Below, piece after piece: positions 51,379 to 59,959 of a stretch of 64,000 nt of DNA. Within the stretch, counting starts at the first letter, position 1; every line of letters begins with the position of its first letter. The translations under genes and the position numbers were made by a program. The notes under the pieces are model-generated. The model was not told the origin of the DNA. It did not search any database and saw nothing but the letters and a program-made list of their open reading frames with translations. The DNA lies in the NCBI RefSeq assembly GCF_003634585.1, contig NZ_RBLG01000002.1, positions 186,001 to 250,000 on the forward strand, given 5' to 3'. This DNA comes from Gillisia mitskevichiae. GTDB lineage: Bacteria > Bacteroidota > Bacteroidia > Flavobacteriales > Flavobacteriaceae.

Positions 51379-51864
51379 TTAGTTTAAGAAACGATTATGC
51401 CAGCTATCTGATGCAGGAACTTCCCAGTCTGATATATATTCACCTTTATTGGTCACCAAATTATTAAAGACGATGGTATTCTTACTAACCGCTTTCTCCT
51501 TAGCCATCTTTCTAAAATCTGTTAATGTTTTATAAGCTACAAACTCACCTTGCTTATAACTTACATTCATTTTATCCAATAGGTCTACATTGTATTTTTT
51601 CTCTAGATCTTGGATAAATTTAACAGAACTATCTATAGAACAGCCTGTAGCAGCGTTTAATTGCTGATCTAGTGCTAAGGTGATAAAACGTTTGTATTTT
51701 ATTTCAAAAGAAGCTTTAAGATCGGCTCCGTGAGCAGTCCATTGAGTTATAAAGTTCTCTAAATTTGAAGTGATTTCCTCAAGTTCTAGATCTGTAAATG
51801 ATCTATTTGACTGATATATCCAAACTCTAGAAGAATCTGGTAATTCATTAAATGGTACAAGCAT
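51379..51864 (-). CDS. Conserved Bacteroidota protein of unknown function, 161 aa
   Basis: This protein is cytosolic, with no signal or TM segment. Homologues in Bacteroidota are often labelled ABC transporter ATPase, but no Walker A, signature or Walker B motif is present here, so that label should not be used. Visible segments are SSRVWIYQSNRSFTDLELEE at the N-terminus, DQQLNAATGCSIDSSVKFIQ in the middle and WEVPASDSWHNRFLN at the end; the ATGCSIDSS cysteine motif is notable. It heads the GH3-bshA operon (7-bp gap) behind a good promoter. Function unknown. Confidence 0.75.
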   Translation of the reverse strand: MLVPFNELPDSSRVWIYQSNRSFTDLELEEITSNLENFITQWTAHGADLKASFEIKYKRFITLALDQQLNAATGCSIDSSVKFIQDLEKKYNVDLLDKMNVSYKQGEFVAYKTLTDFRKMAKEKAVSKNTIVFNNLVTNKGEYISDWEVPASDSWHNRFLN

Positions 51865-51886
51865 ATTTTGTGGAGTTATATTTTTA

Positions 51887-51918
51887 CAAAGCTACTTTTT
51901 TAAAGGGATAGCTTCAAA
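51887..51918 (-). promoter_or_regulatory. Promoter of the 161-aa/GH3/bshA operon
   Basis: On the minus strand TTTG (51915-51918), a 20-bp spacer and a perfect -7 box TAGCTTTG (51887-51894) match the Bacteroidota consensus. Leader about 18 nt. Confidence 0.6.
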
Positions 51919-51995
51919 TATAGTACCACTAAAATGTTGTATTTAACACCAGTTTATTAGTTAAATTTTTGCGAATAATATTCTATGAGGGAATA

Positions 51996-52787
51996 TTAGA
52001 GATCGTGAGCATTTGCAATCATTTCTGCAACATCCATCACCTCTATTTTATCTTCTTGATTTTTACCTTTTACACCATCTGTCATCATCGTATTACAGAA
52101 TGGGCAACCAGCTGCAATAATCTCTGGTTTCACTTCCATAGCCTGCTCTGTGCGCTCAATATTCACATCTTTATTCCCAGGCTCTGGTTCTTTGAACATT
52201 TGTCCACCTCCAGCTCCACAACAAAGACCGTTAGATTTACATTTACGCATCTCTACTAATTCCACTTCAAGTTTTCTAAGTAGATCCCTTGGAGCCTCAT
52301 AAACATTATTGGCACGTCCTAAATAGCAAGGATCATGAAAAGTGATACGTTTACCTTTGAATTTCCCTCCTTCAACCTTTAATCTCCCCTCTTCTAAAAG
52401 AGACTTTAAAAATGTAGTATGGTGCATCACCTCATAGTTTCCACCAAGCACAGGATACTCATTTTTAAGAGTATTAAAACAGTGCGGACAGGCAGTTACT
52501 ACTTTTTTTATCTCATATCCATTAAGAACTTCAATATTGGTTGCAGCTTGCATTTGGAACAAGAACTCATTCCCAGCCCGTTTTGCAGGATCTCCAGTAC
52601 AGCTTTCTTCCGTTCCCAAAACAGCAAAATCTACTTTTGCTTCATGCAATAATTTTACAAAAGCTTTAGTGATCTTTTTAGCTCTATCATCAAAACTTCC
52701 AGAACAACCCACCCAAAATAAGACTTCAGGTTTTTTTCCTTGAGCCATATATTCTGCCATTGTTGGTACTTTGATTACTTCTGCCAT
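51996..52787 (-). CDS. CCG-domain Fe-S protein (HdrB-like)
   Basis: This 263-residue cytosolic protein has two cysteine-rich CCG domains as in HdrB/GlpC/GlcF: VTACPHCFNTLKNEYP and HDPCYLGRANN with CCGAGGGQM, then AAGCPFCNTMMTDG. Such proteins bind noncubane 4Fe-4S clusters and pass electrons to disulphides, quinones or other carriers. It follows the membrane Fe-S subunit (92-bp gap), and the two likely form one complex. In Bacteroidota this pair is near-universal next to the MlaD-amidase block, and the donor could be ETF. The donor assignment is inference. Confidence 0.85.
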   Translation of the reverse strand: MAEVIKVPTMAEYMAQGKKPEVLFWVGCSGSFDDRAKKITKAFVKLLHEAKVDFAVLGTEESCTGDPAKRAGNEFLFQMQAATNIEVLNGYEIKKVVTACPHCFNTLKNEYPVLGGNYEVMHHTTFLKSLLEEGRLKVEGGKFKGKRITFHDPCYLGRANNVYEAPRDLLRKLEVELVEMRKCKSNGLCCGAGGGQMFKEPEPGNKDVNIERTEQAMEVKPEIIAAGCPFCNTMMTDGVKGKNQEDKIEVMDVAEMIANAHDL

Positions 52788-52879
52788 TTTGAATACTTTT
52801 ATATTTTATATTGTCCTTTATAACACAAGGATCTAATTTTAAATTAATTAACCTATTATACTTTAAGTTTTACTTTAAT

Positions 52880-54220
52880 CTAATTTTCCTTAGCCCAATT
52901 CAATCTATCCATTTGATTATAAGGCCAAGGTGCCCCATTATTCTCAATATTAGTCATTGCATTTGCAAGATCTGACGGGGCAGCACTTTGCTCCATTACT
53001 AGATATCTTCTCATATCTAAAATAATAGATAATGGATCTATTCCAATTGGACAAGCTTCCACACAAGCGTTACAGGTGGTACAAGCCCAAAGCTCCTCTC
53101 TTAAAATGTAGTTGTCTAAAAGTTGTTTTCCATCATCTTCAAAACTACCTTTTTCATTTATAATGTTTCCAACTTCCTCCAATCTATCACGAGTATCCAT
53201 CATTATCTTTCGTGGAGATAGTTTCTTCCCTGTTTGGTTTGCTGGACATTCTGCCGTACAACGCCCACATTCTGTACAGGTATAGGCATTTAAAAGCTGT
53301 ACCTGATTGAGATCCATTACATCTGAGGCTCCAAATTTCTCAGGAACGTCATCTTCAGCTCCCTCAGCAGGCATCGCATAAGGATCGGCATCTGGATCCA
53401 TCATCAATTTTACTTCATTGGTAACTGCTTCAACATTATCAAATTCTCCAAGTGGTTTTAATTTAGATAAATAAACGTTCGGAAAAGCTAATAAAATATG
53501 GAGGTGCTTAGAATAATATAAATAATTCAGAAAAATTAATATCCCAACTATATGCAACCACCATGCAGTACTTTCAATAATGATAAGCGTTGCATTACTA
53601 AAACCTTCAAACCAAGGTAATAAAAACTGACTTATTGGAAAAGAACCTGCAATTCCAGCGTTCTGCGCATAATGATCTGCACCGTTAAGTTGTAATTGGT
53701 AATCTGCACCATTCATGGTTAAGAAAAGGATCATTAGAACCATTTCAAAATACAATATATAATTTGCGTCATTCTTAGGCCAACCCTTTAACTCATTCCC
53801 TATAAAGCGATATATGTTGGTTACATTTCTTCTTAACCAGAAAATAATCACTCCTACTAAAACAAGTAAAGCTAAGATTTCAAACGTAGCTATTAAGAAG
53901 TTATAGCCAGCTCCCAGAAAGGAAAGTATTCTATGGGTGCCAAAAACTCCATCAATAATAATTTCTAAAACCTCAATATTGATAATTATAAATCCGAGAT
54001 ATACAATTATGTGAAGAAATCCAGCAAAGGGCTTTTTAACCATTTTAGACTGGCCCATCGCAACTTTGGCCATTTTAGCAAAGCGCTCCCCAGGATTATC
54101 TGATCTGTCTATTTTTCTACCTAATTTAATATTGCGAATAACTCGGCGAATATTAAATGTAAAAAAAGCGATACCAGCCACTAGGACAATAAAAAAGGCA
54201 ATTTGAGCAATAAGTTGCAT
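52880..54220 (-). CDS. Membrane-bound 4Fe-4S dicluster protein (HdrC/NarI-like)
   Basis: This 446-residue protein has about five N-terminal TM helices (roughly 5-25, 72-92, 102-125, 155-170 and 215-240) of the NarI/HdrE type and a soluble domain with two 4Fe-4S motifs, CTECGRCTAECPANQ and CTTCNACVEACPIGID. This is the typical design of a quinone-linked Fe-S electron carrier, partner of the CCG protein that follows. A role as ETF:menaquinone oxidoreductase is plausible given the acyl-CoA dehydrogenase at 4.8 kb, but is unproven. It starts 8 bp after the MlaD gene. Confidence 0.85.
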   Translation of the reverse strand: MQLIAQIAFFIVLVAGIAFFTFNIRRVIRNIKLGRKIDRSDNPGERFAKMAKVAMGQSKMVKKPFAGFLHIIVYLGFIIINIEVLEIIIDGVFGTHRILSFLGAGYNFLIATFEILALLVLVGVIIFWLRRNVTNIYRFIGNELKGWPKNDANYILYFEMVLMILFLTMNGADYQLQLNGADHYAQNAGIAGSFPISQFLLPWFEGFSNATLIIIESTAWWLHIVGILIFLNYLYYSKHLHILLAFPNVYLSKLKPLGEFDNVEAVTNEVKLMMDPDADPYAMPAEGAEDDVPEKFGASDVMDLNQVQLLNAYTCTECGRCTAECPANQTGKKLSPRKIMMDTRDRLEEVGNIINEKGSFEDDGKQLLDNYILREELWACTTCNACVEACPIGIDPLSIILDMRRYLVMEQSAAPSDLANAMTNIENNGAPWPYNQMDRLNWAKEN

Positions 54221-54228
54221 ATGTTGGT

Positions 54229-55179
54229 CTATTTTAAAGAATCTTTAGGAGCTTGATATGATCCCGGTTTTTTACCGAATAATGAGAAATGAACATATCT
54301 TTTAGGATTCAATTTAAGATCTTGTAATAATTCTTCCAACTGCTTTGTCGCACGGTCTAAATTATTATATACTTTATCGTCATTCAGGAACTTACCAGCA
54401 GTTCCCTTCCCATCATTTAAGTTACTCGATAATTGCTCAAAATCTGCTATAACGGCCTCAAGTTTTTTCGTCATTCCGTTAAGATCTACCTGCGAAAGTG
54501 TATCTGAAAACTTATTGAAGTTTCCAGACATTTCATCTAAATTAGTGAATGTTCTGTCTAATTTAGCAGAATTACCAACTACAATACCATTTAAGGATTG
54601 TGCAGTTCCTTTAAAAGATCTTACAGTTTCTGCTAAATCATCGAAAGTAGCTGCAATATTATTTCTTGTTTTCGGATTTAAAACTTCGTTGAATGCTGTA
54701 AGTAACGAATCGGCACTTACGATGGTTCTTTCAACTTTAACCTGCAAAGGTGTAAGTCTTTCATTTACAAGTTCCATGATACCCTCTTCTATATCACTAG
54801 GTAGCGTATCACCAGATTTAGCCATAATTTTAGACTCATAATCTGGAACAATAGCAAGAGACTTCCCTCCTATTAAACCTCCACCATAAATTTGAGCTAA
54901 ACTATTTCCTGAAAATTCAAAATCGCTATCTACACTAAAGGTTACTAAAAGAATCCCAGTGCCATCTAAAAAATCTATTCTATTTACCTGGCCGACCTTT
55001 AATCCATTAATTGTAACTGCCGAAGATGGAGAAAGCCCCTCTACGTCTGCATATACTGCGTGAAATTTACGGCTGGAATCTAAGAGATTTTTACCTTTAA
55101 GAAAACTATAACCAAATATTAAAATTACAATGGCCACAATTGCCAGGATACCAGTCTTAACCTCTTTAGTATATTTCAA
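54229..55179 (-). CDS. MlaD/MCE-domain protein
   Basis: This 316-residue protein is anchored by one N-terminal TM helix (ILAIVAIVILIFGYSFL, 12-28) followed by an MCE/MlaD domain (about 37-115: HAVYADVEGLSPSSAVTING, GGGLIGGKSLAIVPD) and a long helical, probably coiled-coil region (about 130-290). MCE proteins bind phospholipids and shuttle them across the periplasm. The MlaE/MlaF partners are not next to it here. A 53-bp gap to the amidase and a -7 box (55202-55209) suggest its own promoter as well. Function in outer-membrane lipid homeostasis is likely. Confidence 0.9.
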   Translation of the reverse strand: MKYTKEVKTGILAIVAIVILIFGYSFLKGKNLLDSSRKFHAVYADVEGLSPSSAVTINGLKVGQVNRIDFLDGTGILLVTFSVDSDFEFSGNSLAQIYGGGLIGGKSLAIVPDYESKIMAKSGDTLPSDIEEGIMELVNERLTPLQVKVERTIVSADSLLTAFNEVLNPKTRNNIAATFDDLAETVRSFKGTAQSLNGIVVGNSAKLDRTFTNLDEMSGNFNKFSDTLSQVDLNGMTKKLEAVIADFEQLSSNLNDGKGTAGKFLNDDKVYNNLDRATKQLEELLQDLKLNPKRYVHFSLFGKKPGSYQAPKDSLK

Positions 55180-55201
55180 AAGTATTTTTTTTAGATACGT
55201 A

Positions 55202-55209
55202 CAAATTTA
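55202..55209 (-). promoter_or_regulatory. -7 box upstream of the MlaD-like gene
   Basis: Minus-strand TAAATTTG matches TAnnTTTG exactly, 22 bp before the start codon, in the short gap after the amidase gene. No clear -33 is seen. Confidence 0.4.
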
Positions 55210-55232
55210 AAAATAAATATAGGAAAGTACTG

Positions 55233-56360
55233 CTATTCCGCCTGTGATTTTAACGCGTCATTAACTGTAATTTTGTCTCCATCCTTAAAAGCGACCAAAT
55301 AACTGGTTTTATAACCCTTAGTTTTGGCTTGCTCATGTAGATTTTGGATTTGAGAATAACTGGAAGTTGCTCCAAAATAGTATTTGTATAATTTTCCCTC
55401 TTTCTCCCTAAATACAGGAGTAAGACCTTTAAAATTCGAAGATTTAGGTTCTAGTTTCTTAGAACTTGCAGCTAATTGTACTTTAAAGGTTATACCTTCA
55501 TAACTATCTTTAAACTCTTCGATCTTTTTTTCTTGAGTTGTAACTGCCACAGGAGCGTTTTTTTCTAAATTATCTAAAACCCCTAAATTAATACTGTGAC
55601 TATAATCCTTAATAGCATCTACGATTGCATCTGCCATTTTACTTTGACCATTAGAGCTATTTAAATAAGGACCTTCTTCTTTATTAGTTAAGAAACCAGT
55701 TTCAATTAACACACTTGGCATATAGGTTTGATGTAGCACAATAAAACCTGCTTGCTTTACACCTCTATTGGTACGTTTAAGATCGTGAGTGAATTTTTTC
55801 TGAACAAAATCTGCAAGTAAAATACTCTGATCTAAATATTCTTCTTGCATAATGGTCATTCCTATTGAAGATTCCGGAGAATTAGGATCAAAACCATCAT
55901 AAGTTACTTCATAATTTTCCTCCAAAAAGATCACAGAATTCTCTCTTTTAGCAACCTCAAAATTTGTTGAATTTCTATGGATTCCTAATACAAAAGTTTC
56001 TGTTCCTGAAGCTTGGGAATTATGAGCATTACAGTGTACAGATACAAAAAGGTCTGCTTTAGCATCATTTGCTATCTTTCCTCTTTTTTCTAATGGAATA
56101 AATACATCTGAATCTCTAGTGTAAACCACTTTAATATTATTATCCTTTTCTAGCTCGGCACCAATTTTAAGGATAATATTAAGAGCGATATCCTTTTCCT
56201 GAAATCCTCCACCTCTATTTCCCGGATCTTTTCCACCATGTCCAGCATCTAATACCACTACGAACTTAGATTTTTCGGTGTAGTTTTTGTTGGGAGTAGA
56301 TGCAGATATTAGTATACCTGTTAGTAATAAGACTAAAACTTTAATACTGTTAGTTTTCAT
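55233..56360 (-). CDS. N-acetylmuramoyl-L-alanine amidase (AmiC type, Amidase_3)
   Basis: This 375-residue periplasmic zinc amidase cleaves the bond between MurNAc and the stem peptide. A signal peptide (VLVLLLTGILISAST) is followed by the Amidase_3 domain (about 32-250): VLDAGHGGKDPG (zinc His), FQEKDIALN (zinc Glu), FVSVHCNAHNS (second zinc His) and VLIETGFLTNKEEG (catalytic Glu). The C-terminal 80 residues (about 285-370) resemble a SPOR-like peptidoglycan-binding unit (TFKVQLAASSKKLE, YKYYFGATSSYSQ). It is divergent from lptD, a common pairing in Bacteroidota. Confidence 0.92.
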   Translation of the reverse strand: MKTNSIKVLVLLLTGILISASTPNKNYTEKSKFVVVLDAGHGGKDPGNRGGGFQEKDIALNIILKIGAELEKDNNIKVVYTRDSDVFIPLEKRGKIANDAKADLFVSVHCNAHNSQASGTETFVLGIHRNSTNFEVAKRENSVIFLEENYEVTYDGFDPNSPESSIGMTIMQEEYLDQSILLADFVQKKFTHDLKRTNRGVKQAGFIVLHQTYMPSVLIETGFLTNKEEGPYLNSSNGQSKMADAIVDAIKDYSHSINLGVLDNLEKNAPVAVTTQEKKIEEFKDSYEGITFKVQLAASSKKLEPKSSNFKGLTPVFREKEGKLYKYYFGATSSYSQIQNLHEQAKTKGYKTSYLVAFKDGDKITVNDALKSQAE

Positions 56361-56442
56361 ATATAGATTAACGATTCTGTTAGAGCAATTATTTTATGTT
56401 TGATTTTTTTAATTTCCCAAAAGGAACCTAAAAAAATATATG

Positions 56443-56450
56443 TAATTTTG
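56443..56450 (+). promoter_or_regulatory. -7 box of lptD
   Basis: TAATTTTG matches TAnnTTTG exactly, 47 bp before the TTG start of lptD. No clear -33 is seen. Confidence 0.45.
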
Positions 56451-56497
56451 ATTATTCAAAAAGCAAGCCATTCTTTACAAAAATAGCACTTATAGTA

Positions 56498-59203
56498 TTG
56501 CAGACAAACTCACTTTATATTCTTTTTACAATTGTTTTAGTACTGATATTCCCAGTATTATCTCAAGCACAAGAAGTTAAAACAAAAGAGGAAGTTCGTA
56601 TTAACGCACAGAGAGACAGCACTATTACCGTTTCTGATTCTCTTACTACGGCAACCACAAAATTAATCGCTACTCCTGTACAAACCGATACAATAAAGAA
56701 AAAGCCGGCTTTATTAACCGACGTCGTGGCATATCAAGCGGAAGATTACATGCGTTTGAGCCCTAGAGAAAATAGAATGTATTTATATGATCAAGCACAA
56801 ATTACCTATGGAGACTTGGTAATTACTGCAGGTTTAATTATTCTAGATAACGAAAAAAATGAAGTTTACGCTTTTGGAATTCCGGATTCTTTAGGTAACT
56901 ATTCCCAAACCCCCATCTTTACACAAGCTCAAAATACCGTAAGACCAGATTCAATTCGCTTCAATTTTAAATCTAAAAAGGCCCTAGTTTATAATTCTAA
57001 GACTGAAGAAGGAGCATTTAAAGTAAATGGAGAAATAACTAAAAGAGAAAATGATTCTGTGTACTTCATGCAAAATGTGAAATTTACCACATCTGAAAAT
57101 GAAGAGGACCCAGATTATTATTTTTATGCCAGAAGAATAAAATTTGTTCCAAAAAAGAAAATCGTTACTGGCTTGGTGAATATGTATATAGCAGATGTTC
57201 CCACGCCACTTGGGCTTCCATTTGGATATTTTCCATTAACAGAAGAAGAAACATCTGGCTTTATCATTCCTTCTTTTGGGCAGAGTAATAATAGAGGTTA
57301 CAGTTTACAAAATGGAGGTTATTATTTTGCTATAAGCGAGTATGCAGATCTACTTGCAGTGGGGGATTATTACACCAATGGAAGTTATGGATTGCGGCTG
57401 GAATCTAGTTATGCGCTGCGTTATAAATTCCGTGGTAATTTAAGTTTTAGATATGAAAATCTTTTAAGTAGTGAACGTGGATTTCCAGATTTTTCACAAA
57501 GTTCAGTTTATAATTTAAGATGGAGTCATTCTCAGGATAGTAAGTCCAGTCCCAACTCCAGGTTCTCTGCATCTGTGAATTTAGGAAGTAGCACGTACTA
57601 TCAAGAATCGGTGAATCAAACCAATACTGCTAATTTCTTAAATAATACATTAAGTTCTTCTGTCTCTTATTCTAAGACCTTTCAAGGAGAACCTCAGGTA
57701 AATGTAAGTGTTGCAGCTACTCATACGCAAAACAGTAATACAGGAGCAATAAACATGACGCTCCCAACAGTTCAAGGAAGTGTGTCCAGAATTTACCCTT
57801 TAGCTCCAAAATTAGGTACGAAGAAAGGAATTATAGAGAACATCAATTTTCAGTATAATTTTAGAGGAGAGAACAGGATCCAAACGTTTGATTCTTTATT
57901 CTTTAAGCCTCAAATGTTTAAGGATGCCACTTATGGAGCGCAACACAGCATTCCAATTTCTACAAACTTTAAGCTGCTTAATTATTTAAGCGTTAGCGCT
58001 AATGCAAATTATCAAGAGAATTGGGTTTTCAAAACTTTTGATAGATCCTATGACCAAGAAAATAATGTGGTAGTTATAGATACTATAGATGGATTTGATT
58101 CTTTTAGAACATACAATTTTAGTACAAGCATCGGTACTACAGTATATGGAATGATGAATTTTGGGGAAGATAAGAAGATCCAAGCTATTAGACATGTAAT
58201 GAGGCCTTCCATTAGTTATAGTATTAACCCAGGCTTCGATCAATACTACGATCAATATACAATAGAAGATGAAATAGACCCTACGAGAAATCAGGTTGTG
58301 GATTATACGAGATTTCAAGGATCATTATTTGGTTCTCCAGGACAGCTATACTCAAGTTCTATTGGAATGTCTATAAGTAATACTTTAGAAGCTAAAGTAC
58401 GAGACAAGGATAGCACGGCTATAGAGGCCAAGAAAATAAAATTATTGAATAATTTTAGCGTAAGCACAGCTTATAATCTAGCAGCCGATTCCCTCAAACT
58501 TTCGCTTGTTAGCATGCGTGGAAGCATTCCTATTATACAAGATAAATTGGATATAAATGTGGGTGCCAACCTGGATATTTATGCTCTTGATAATAACAAT
58601 AGAAGAGTAGATAAGCTTAACATAAATAACGGTGGGAGTTTATTTAGAATGACCTCTGCAAACGTTAGTTTTGGTTATTCCTTATCCAGTAAAGATTTTG
58701 AATTGGGCGGTGAGAACAAAGACAAGCTTGAGAACGAAACCTTTAGAAATGGAGGTCGTCCAGACGATCTTTTTGGAAAGTCAACAGACTTAGACGGGAA
58801 ATTCTATGATGATGAGGAAGATGTTTTCGAAAAGGATGAAGATAAAAAGAAGAATGAATGGTATAATTATAAGATCCCTTGGGATCTAAGGCTCGCTTAT
58901 ACGATGACTTATAATAATAATGCCAGACAAAATGAGATCTCCTCCCACTCCATTATGTTCTCTGGAGATGTAGAGCTCGCCCCAAAATGGGTAGTAGGAG
59001 CTTCCTCTGGTTTTGATATTAAAGATGGAGGATTTACATATACTCAATTAAGATTTCAGCGAGATCTAGATAGCTGGAGAATGAGTTTTAACTGGGTTCC
59101 ATTTAGTGCCCGTAGTTCTTGGTTCTTCTTTATAGGAATTAAATCTTCTATCTTGAGCGACATTAAATACGACAAACGCCTAGAACCAGACAGAAGTCTA
59201 TAA
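56498..59203 (+). CDS. lptD: LPS-assembly outer-membrane protein LptD-like
   Basis: This 901-residue outer-membrane protein inserts lipopolysaccharide into the outer leaflet. The start is TTG, the only initiation codon that gives the signal peptide (LYILFTIVLVLIFPVLSQAQ). A beta-jellyroll (about 80-220: QITYGDLVITAGLIILDN, RIKFVPKKKIVTG) is followed by GLPFGYFPLTEEETSGFIIP, the segment typical of LptD, and then a large barrel (about 250-900) ending in aromatic strands. A very acidic insertion (DDEEDVFEKDEDKKKNE) precedes the last strands. It is divergent from the amidase gene and followed 17 bp later by a RidA gene. Confidence 0.9.
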   Translation: MQTNSLYILFTIVLVLIFPVLSQAQEVKTKEEVRINAQRDSTITVSDSLTTATTKLIATPVQTDTIKKKPALLTDVVAYQAEDYMRLSPRENRMYLYDQAQITYGDLVITAGLIILDNEKNEVYAFGIPDSLGNYSQTPIFTQAQNTVRPDSIRFNFKSKKALVYNSKTEEGAFKVNGEITKRENDSVYFMQNVKFTTSENEEDPDYYFYARRIKFVPKKKIVTGLVNMYIADVPTPLGLPFGYFPLTEEETSGFIIPSFGQSNNRGYSLQNGGYYFAISEYADLLAVGDYYTNGSYGLRLESSYALRYKFRGNLSFRYENLLSSERGFPDFSQSSVYNLRWSHSQDSKSSPNSRFSASVNLGSSTYYQESVNQTNTANFLNNTLSSSVSYSKTFQGEPQVNVSVAATHTQNSNTGAINMTLPTVQGSVSRIYPLAPKLGTKKGIIENINFQYNFRGENRIQTFDSLFFKPQMFKDATYGAQHSIPISTNFKLLNYLSVSANANYQENWVFKTFDRSYDQENNVVVIDTIDGFDSFRTYNFSTSIGTTVYGMMNFGEDKKIQAIRHVMRPSISYSINPGFDQYYDQYTIEDEIDPTRNQVVDYTRFQGSLFGSPGQLYSSSIGMSISNTLEAKVRDKDSTAIEAKKIKLLNNFSVSTAYNLAADSLKLSLVSMRGSIPIIQDKLDINVGANLDIYALDNNNRRVDKLNINNGGSLFRMTSANVSFGYSLSSKDFELGGENKDKLENETFRNGGRPDDLFGKSTDLDGKFYDDEEDVFEKDEDKKKNEWYNYKIPWDLRLAYTMTYNNNARQNEISSHSIMFSGDVELAPKWVVGASSGFDIKDGGFTYTQLRFQRDLDSWRMSFNWVPFSARSSWFFFIGIKSSILSDIKYDKRLEPDRSL

Positions 59204-59220
59204 TTTAATATAATTCTATT

Positions 59221-59601
59221 ATGAAAAAAATAATAAATACTTCCAATGCTCCTGCTCCTATTGGACCTTATAACCAAGCTGTTTTAAATGGGGATATGCT
59301 TTATACATCAGGGCAGATTGCAATAGATCCAAAAACAGGGAATTTAGTTACAGATTCTATTCAAACTGAAACAGAGTTGGTAATGGAGAATTTAAAAGCA
59401 ATTCTTACTGAAGCTGGAATGAGTTTCGAGAATGTATTAAAATCCTCAATCTTTATTAGCGACATGAACAACTTTGCTCAGATAAATGAAGTTTATGCTC
59501 GATATTTTAACGCTGAAACTGCTCCAGCTAGAGAAACAGTGGAAGTAGCAAATCTTCCAAAATTTGTTAATGTTGAAATTAGTGTGATCGCTACTAGATA
59601 G
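59221..59601 (+). CDS. RidA family deaminase
   Basis: This 126-residue protein matches RidA/YjgF, which hydrolyses reactive enamine/imine intermediates from PLP enzymes. APAPIGPYNQAVLNGDMLYTS (here 10-30) opens the family signature, SGQIAIDPKTG and NLKAILTEAGMSFENVLK follow, and the active-site Arg region ARETVEVANLP is present near 104. Length is standard. It lies 17 bp after lptD and may share its transcript. Its 3' end overlaps mgsA on the opposite strand by 8 bp. Confidence 0.93.
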   Translation: MKKIINTSNAPAPIGPYNQAVLNGDMLYTSGQIAIDPKTGNLVTDSIQTETELVMENLKAILTEAGMSFENVLKSSIFISDMNNFAQINEVYARYFNAETAPARETVEVANLPKFVNVEISVIATR

Positions 59602-59956
59602 CTTTCATCAATAATCTTGCGGTAGCGGGATTGGTAGCTAGTGGAATATTATGAACATCACATAATCTCATTAGCATAAAGATATCTGGTTCATGCGGAT
59701 GCTTATCTAATGGATCTCTGAAAAAGATTACCATATCTATTTTTCCTTCTGCCAGTCTAGAGGCAATTTGCGCGTCTCCTCCCAAAGGTCCAGATAATAG
59801 CTTTTCTACTTCAAAGCCAGCTTCTTCTGTTTTTGCCCCCGTAGTTCCTGTGGCAACAAGTTTAATATGTTTGGCATGAAGAATATCCCTAAATTCATTT
59901 AAGAACATTACCATTTCTGGCTTTTTACCGTTGTGGGCGATTATCGCTATCGTCAT
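59594..59956 (-). CDS. mgsA: Methylglyoxal synthase
   Basis: This 120-residue enzyme converts dihydroxyacetone phosphate to methylglyoxal and phosphate, bypassing lower glycolysis when phosphate is limiting. IAIIAHNGKKPEM (His8), LVATGTTGAKTE (phosphate loop) and LSGPLGGDAQIAS with the catalytic Asp61 are diagnostic, as is FFRDPLDKHPHEPDI. It is shorter than the E. coli enzyme (152) but complete. It starts 3 bp after pfkA, so both are made together, and its end overlaps ridA by 8 bp tail to tail. Confidence 0.95.
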   Translation of the reverse strand: MTIAIIAHNGKKPEMVMFLNEFRDILHAKHIKLVATGTTGAKTEEAGFEVEKLLSGPLGGDAQIASRLAEGKIDMVIFFRDPLDKHPHEPDIFMLMRLCDVHNIPLATNPATARLLMKAI

Positions 59957-59959
59957 ATT

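Noticed and set aside
51379-51864. Annotation of the 161-aa protein as an ABC transporter ATPase
   Set aside because: There is no Walker A, Walker B or LSGGQ-type motif; the name is a propagated mislabel in databases.
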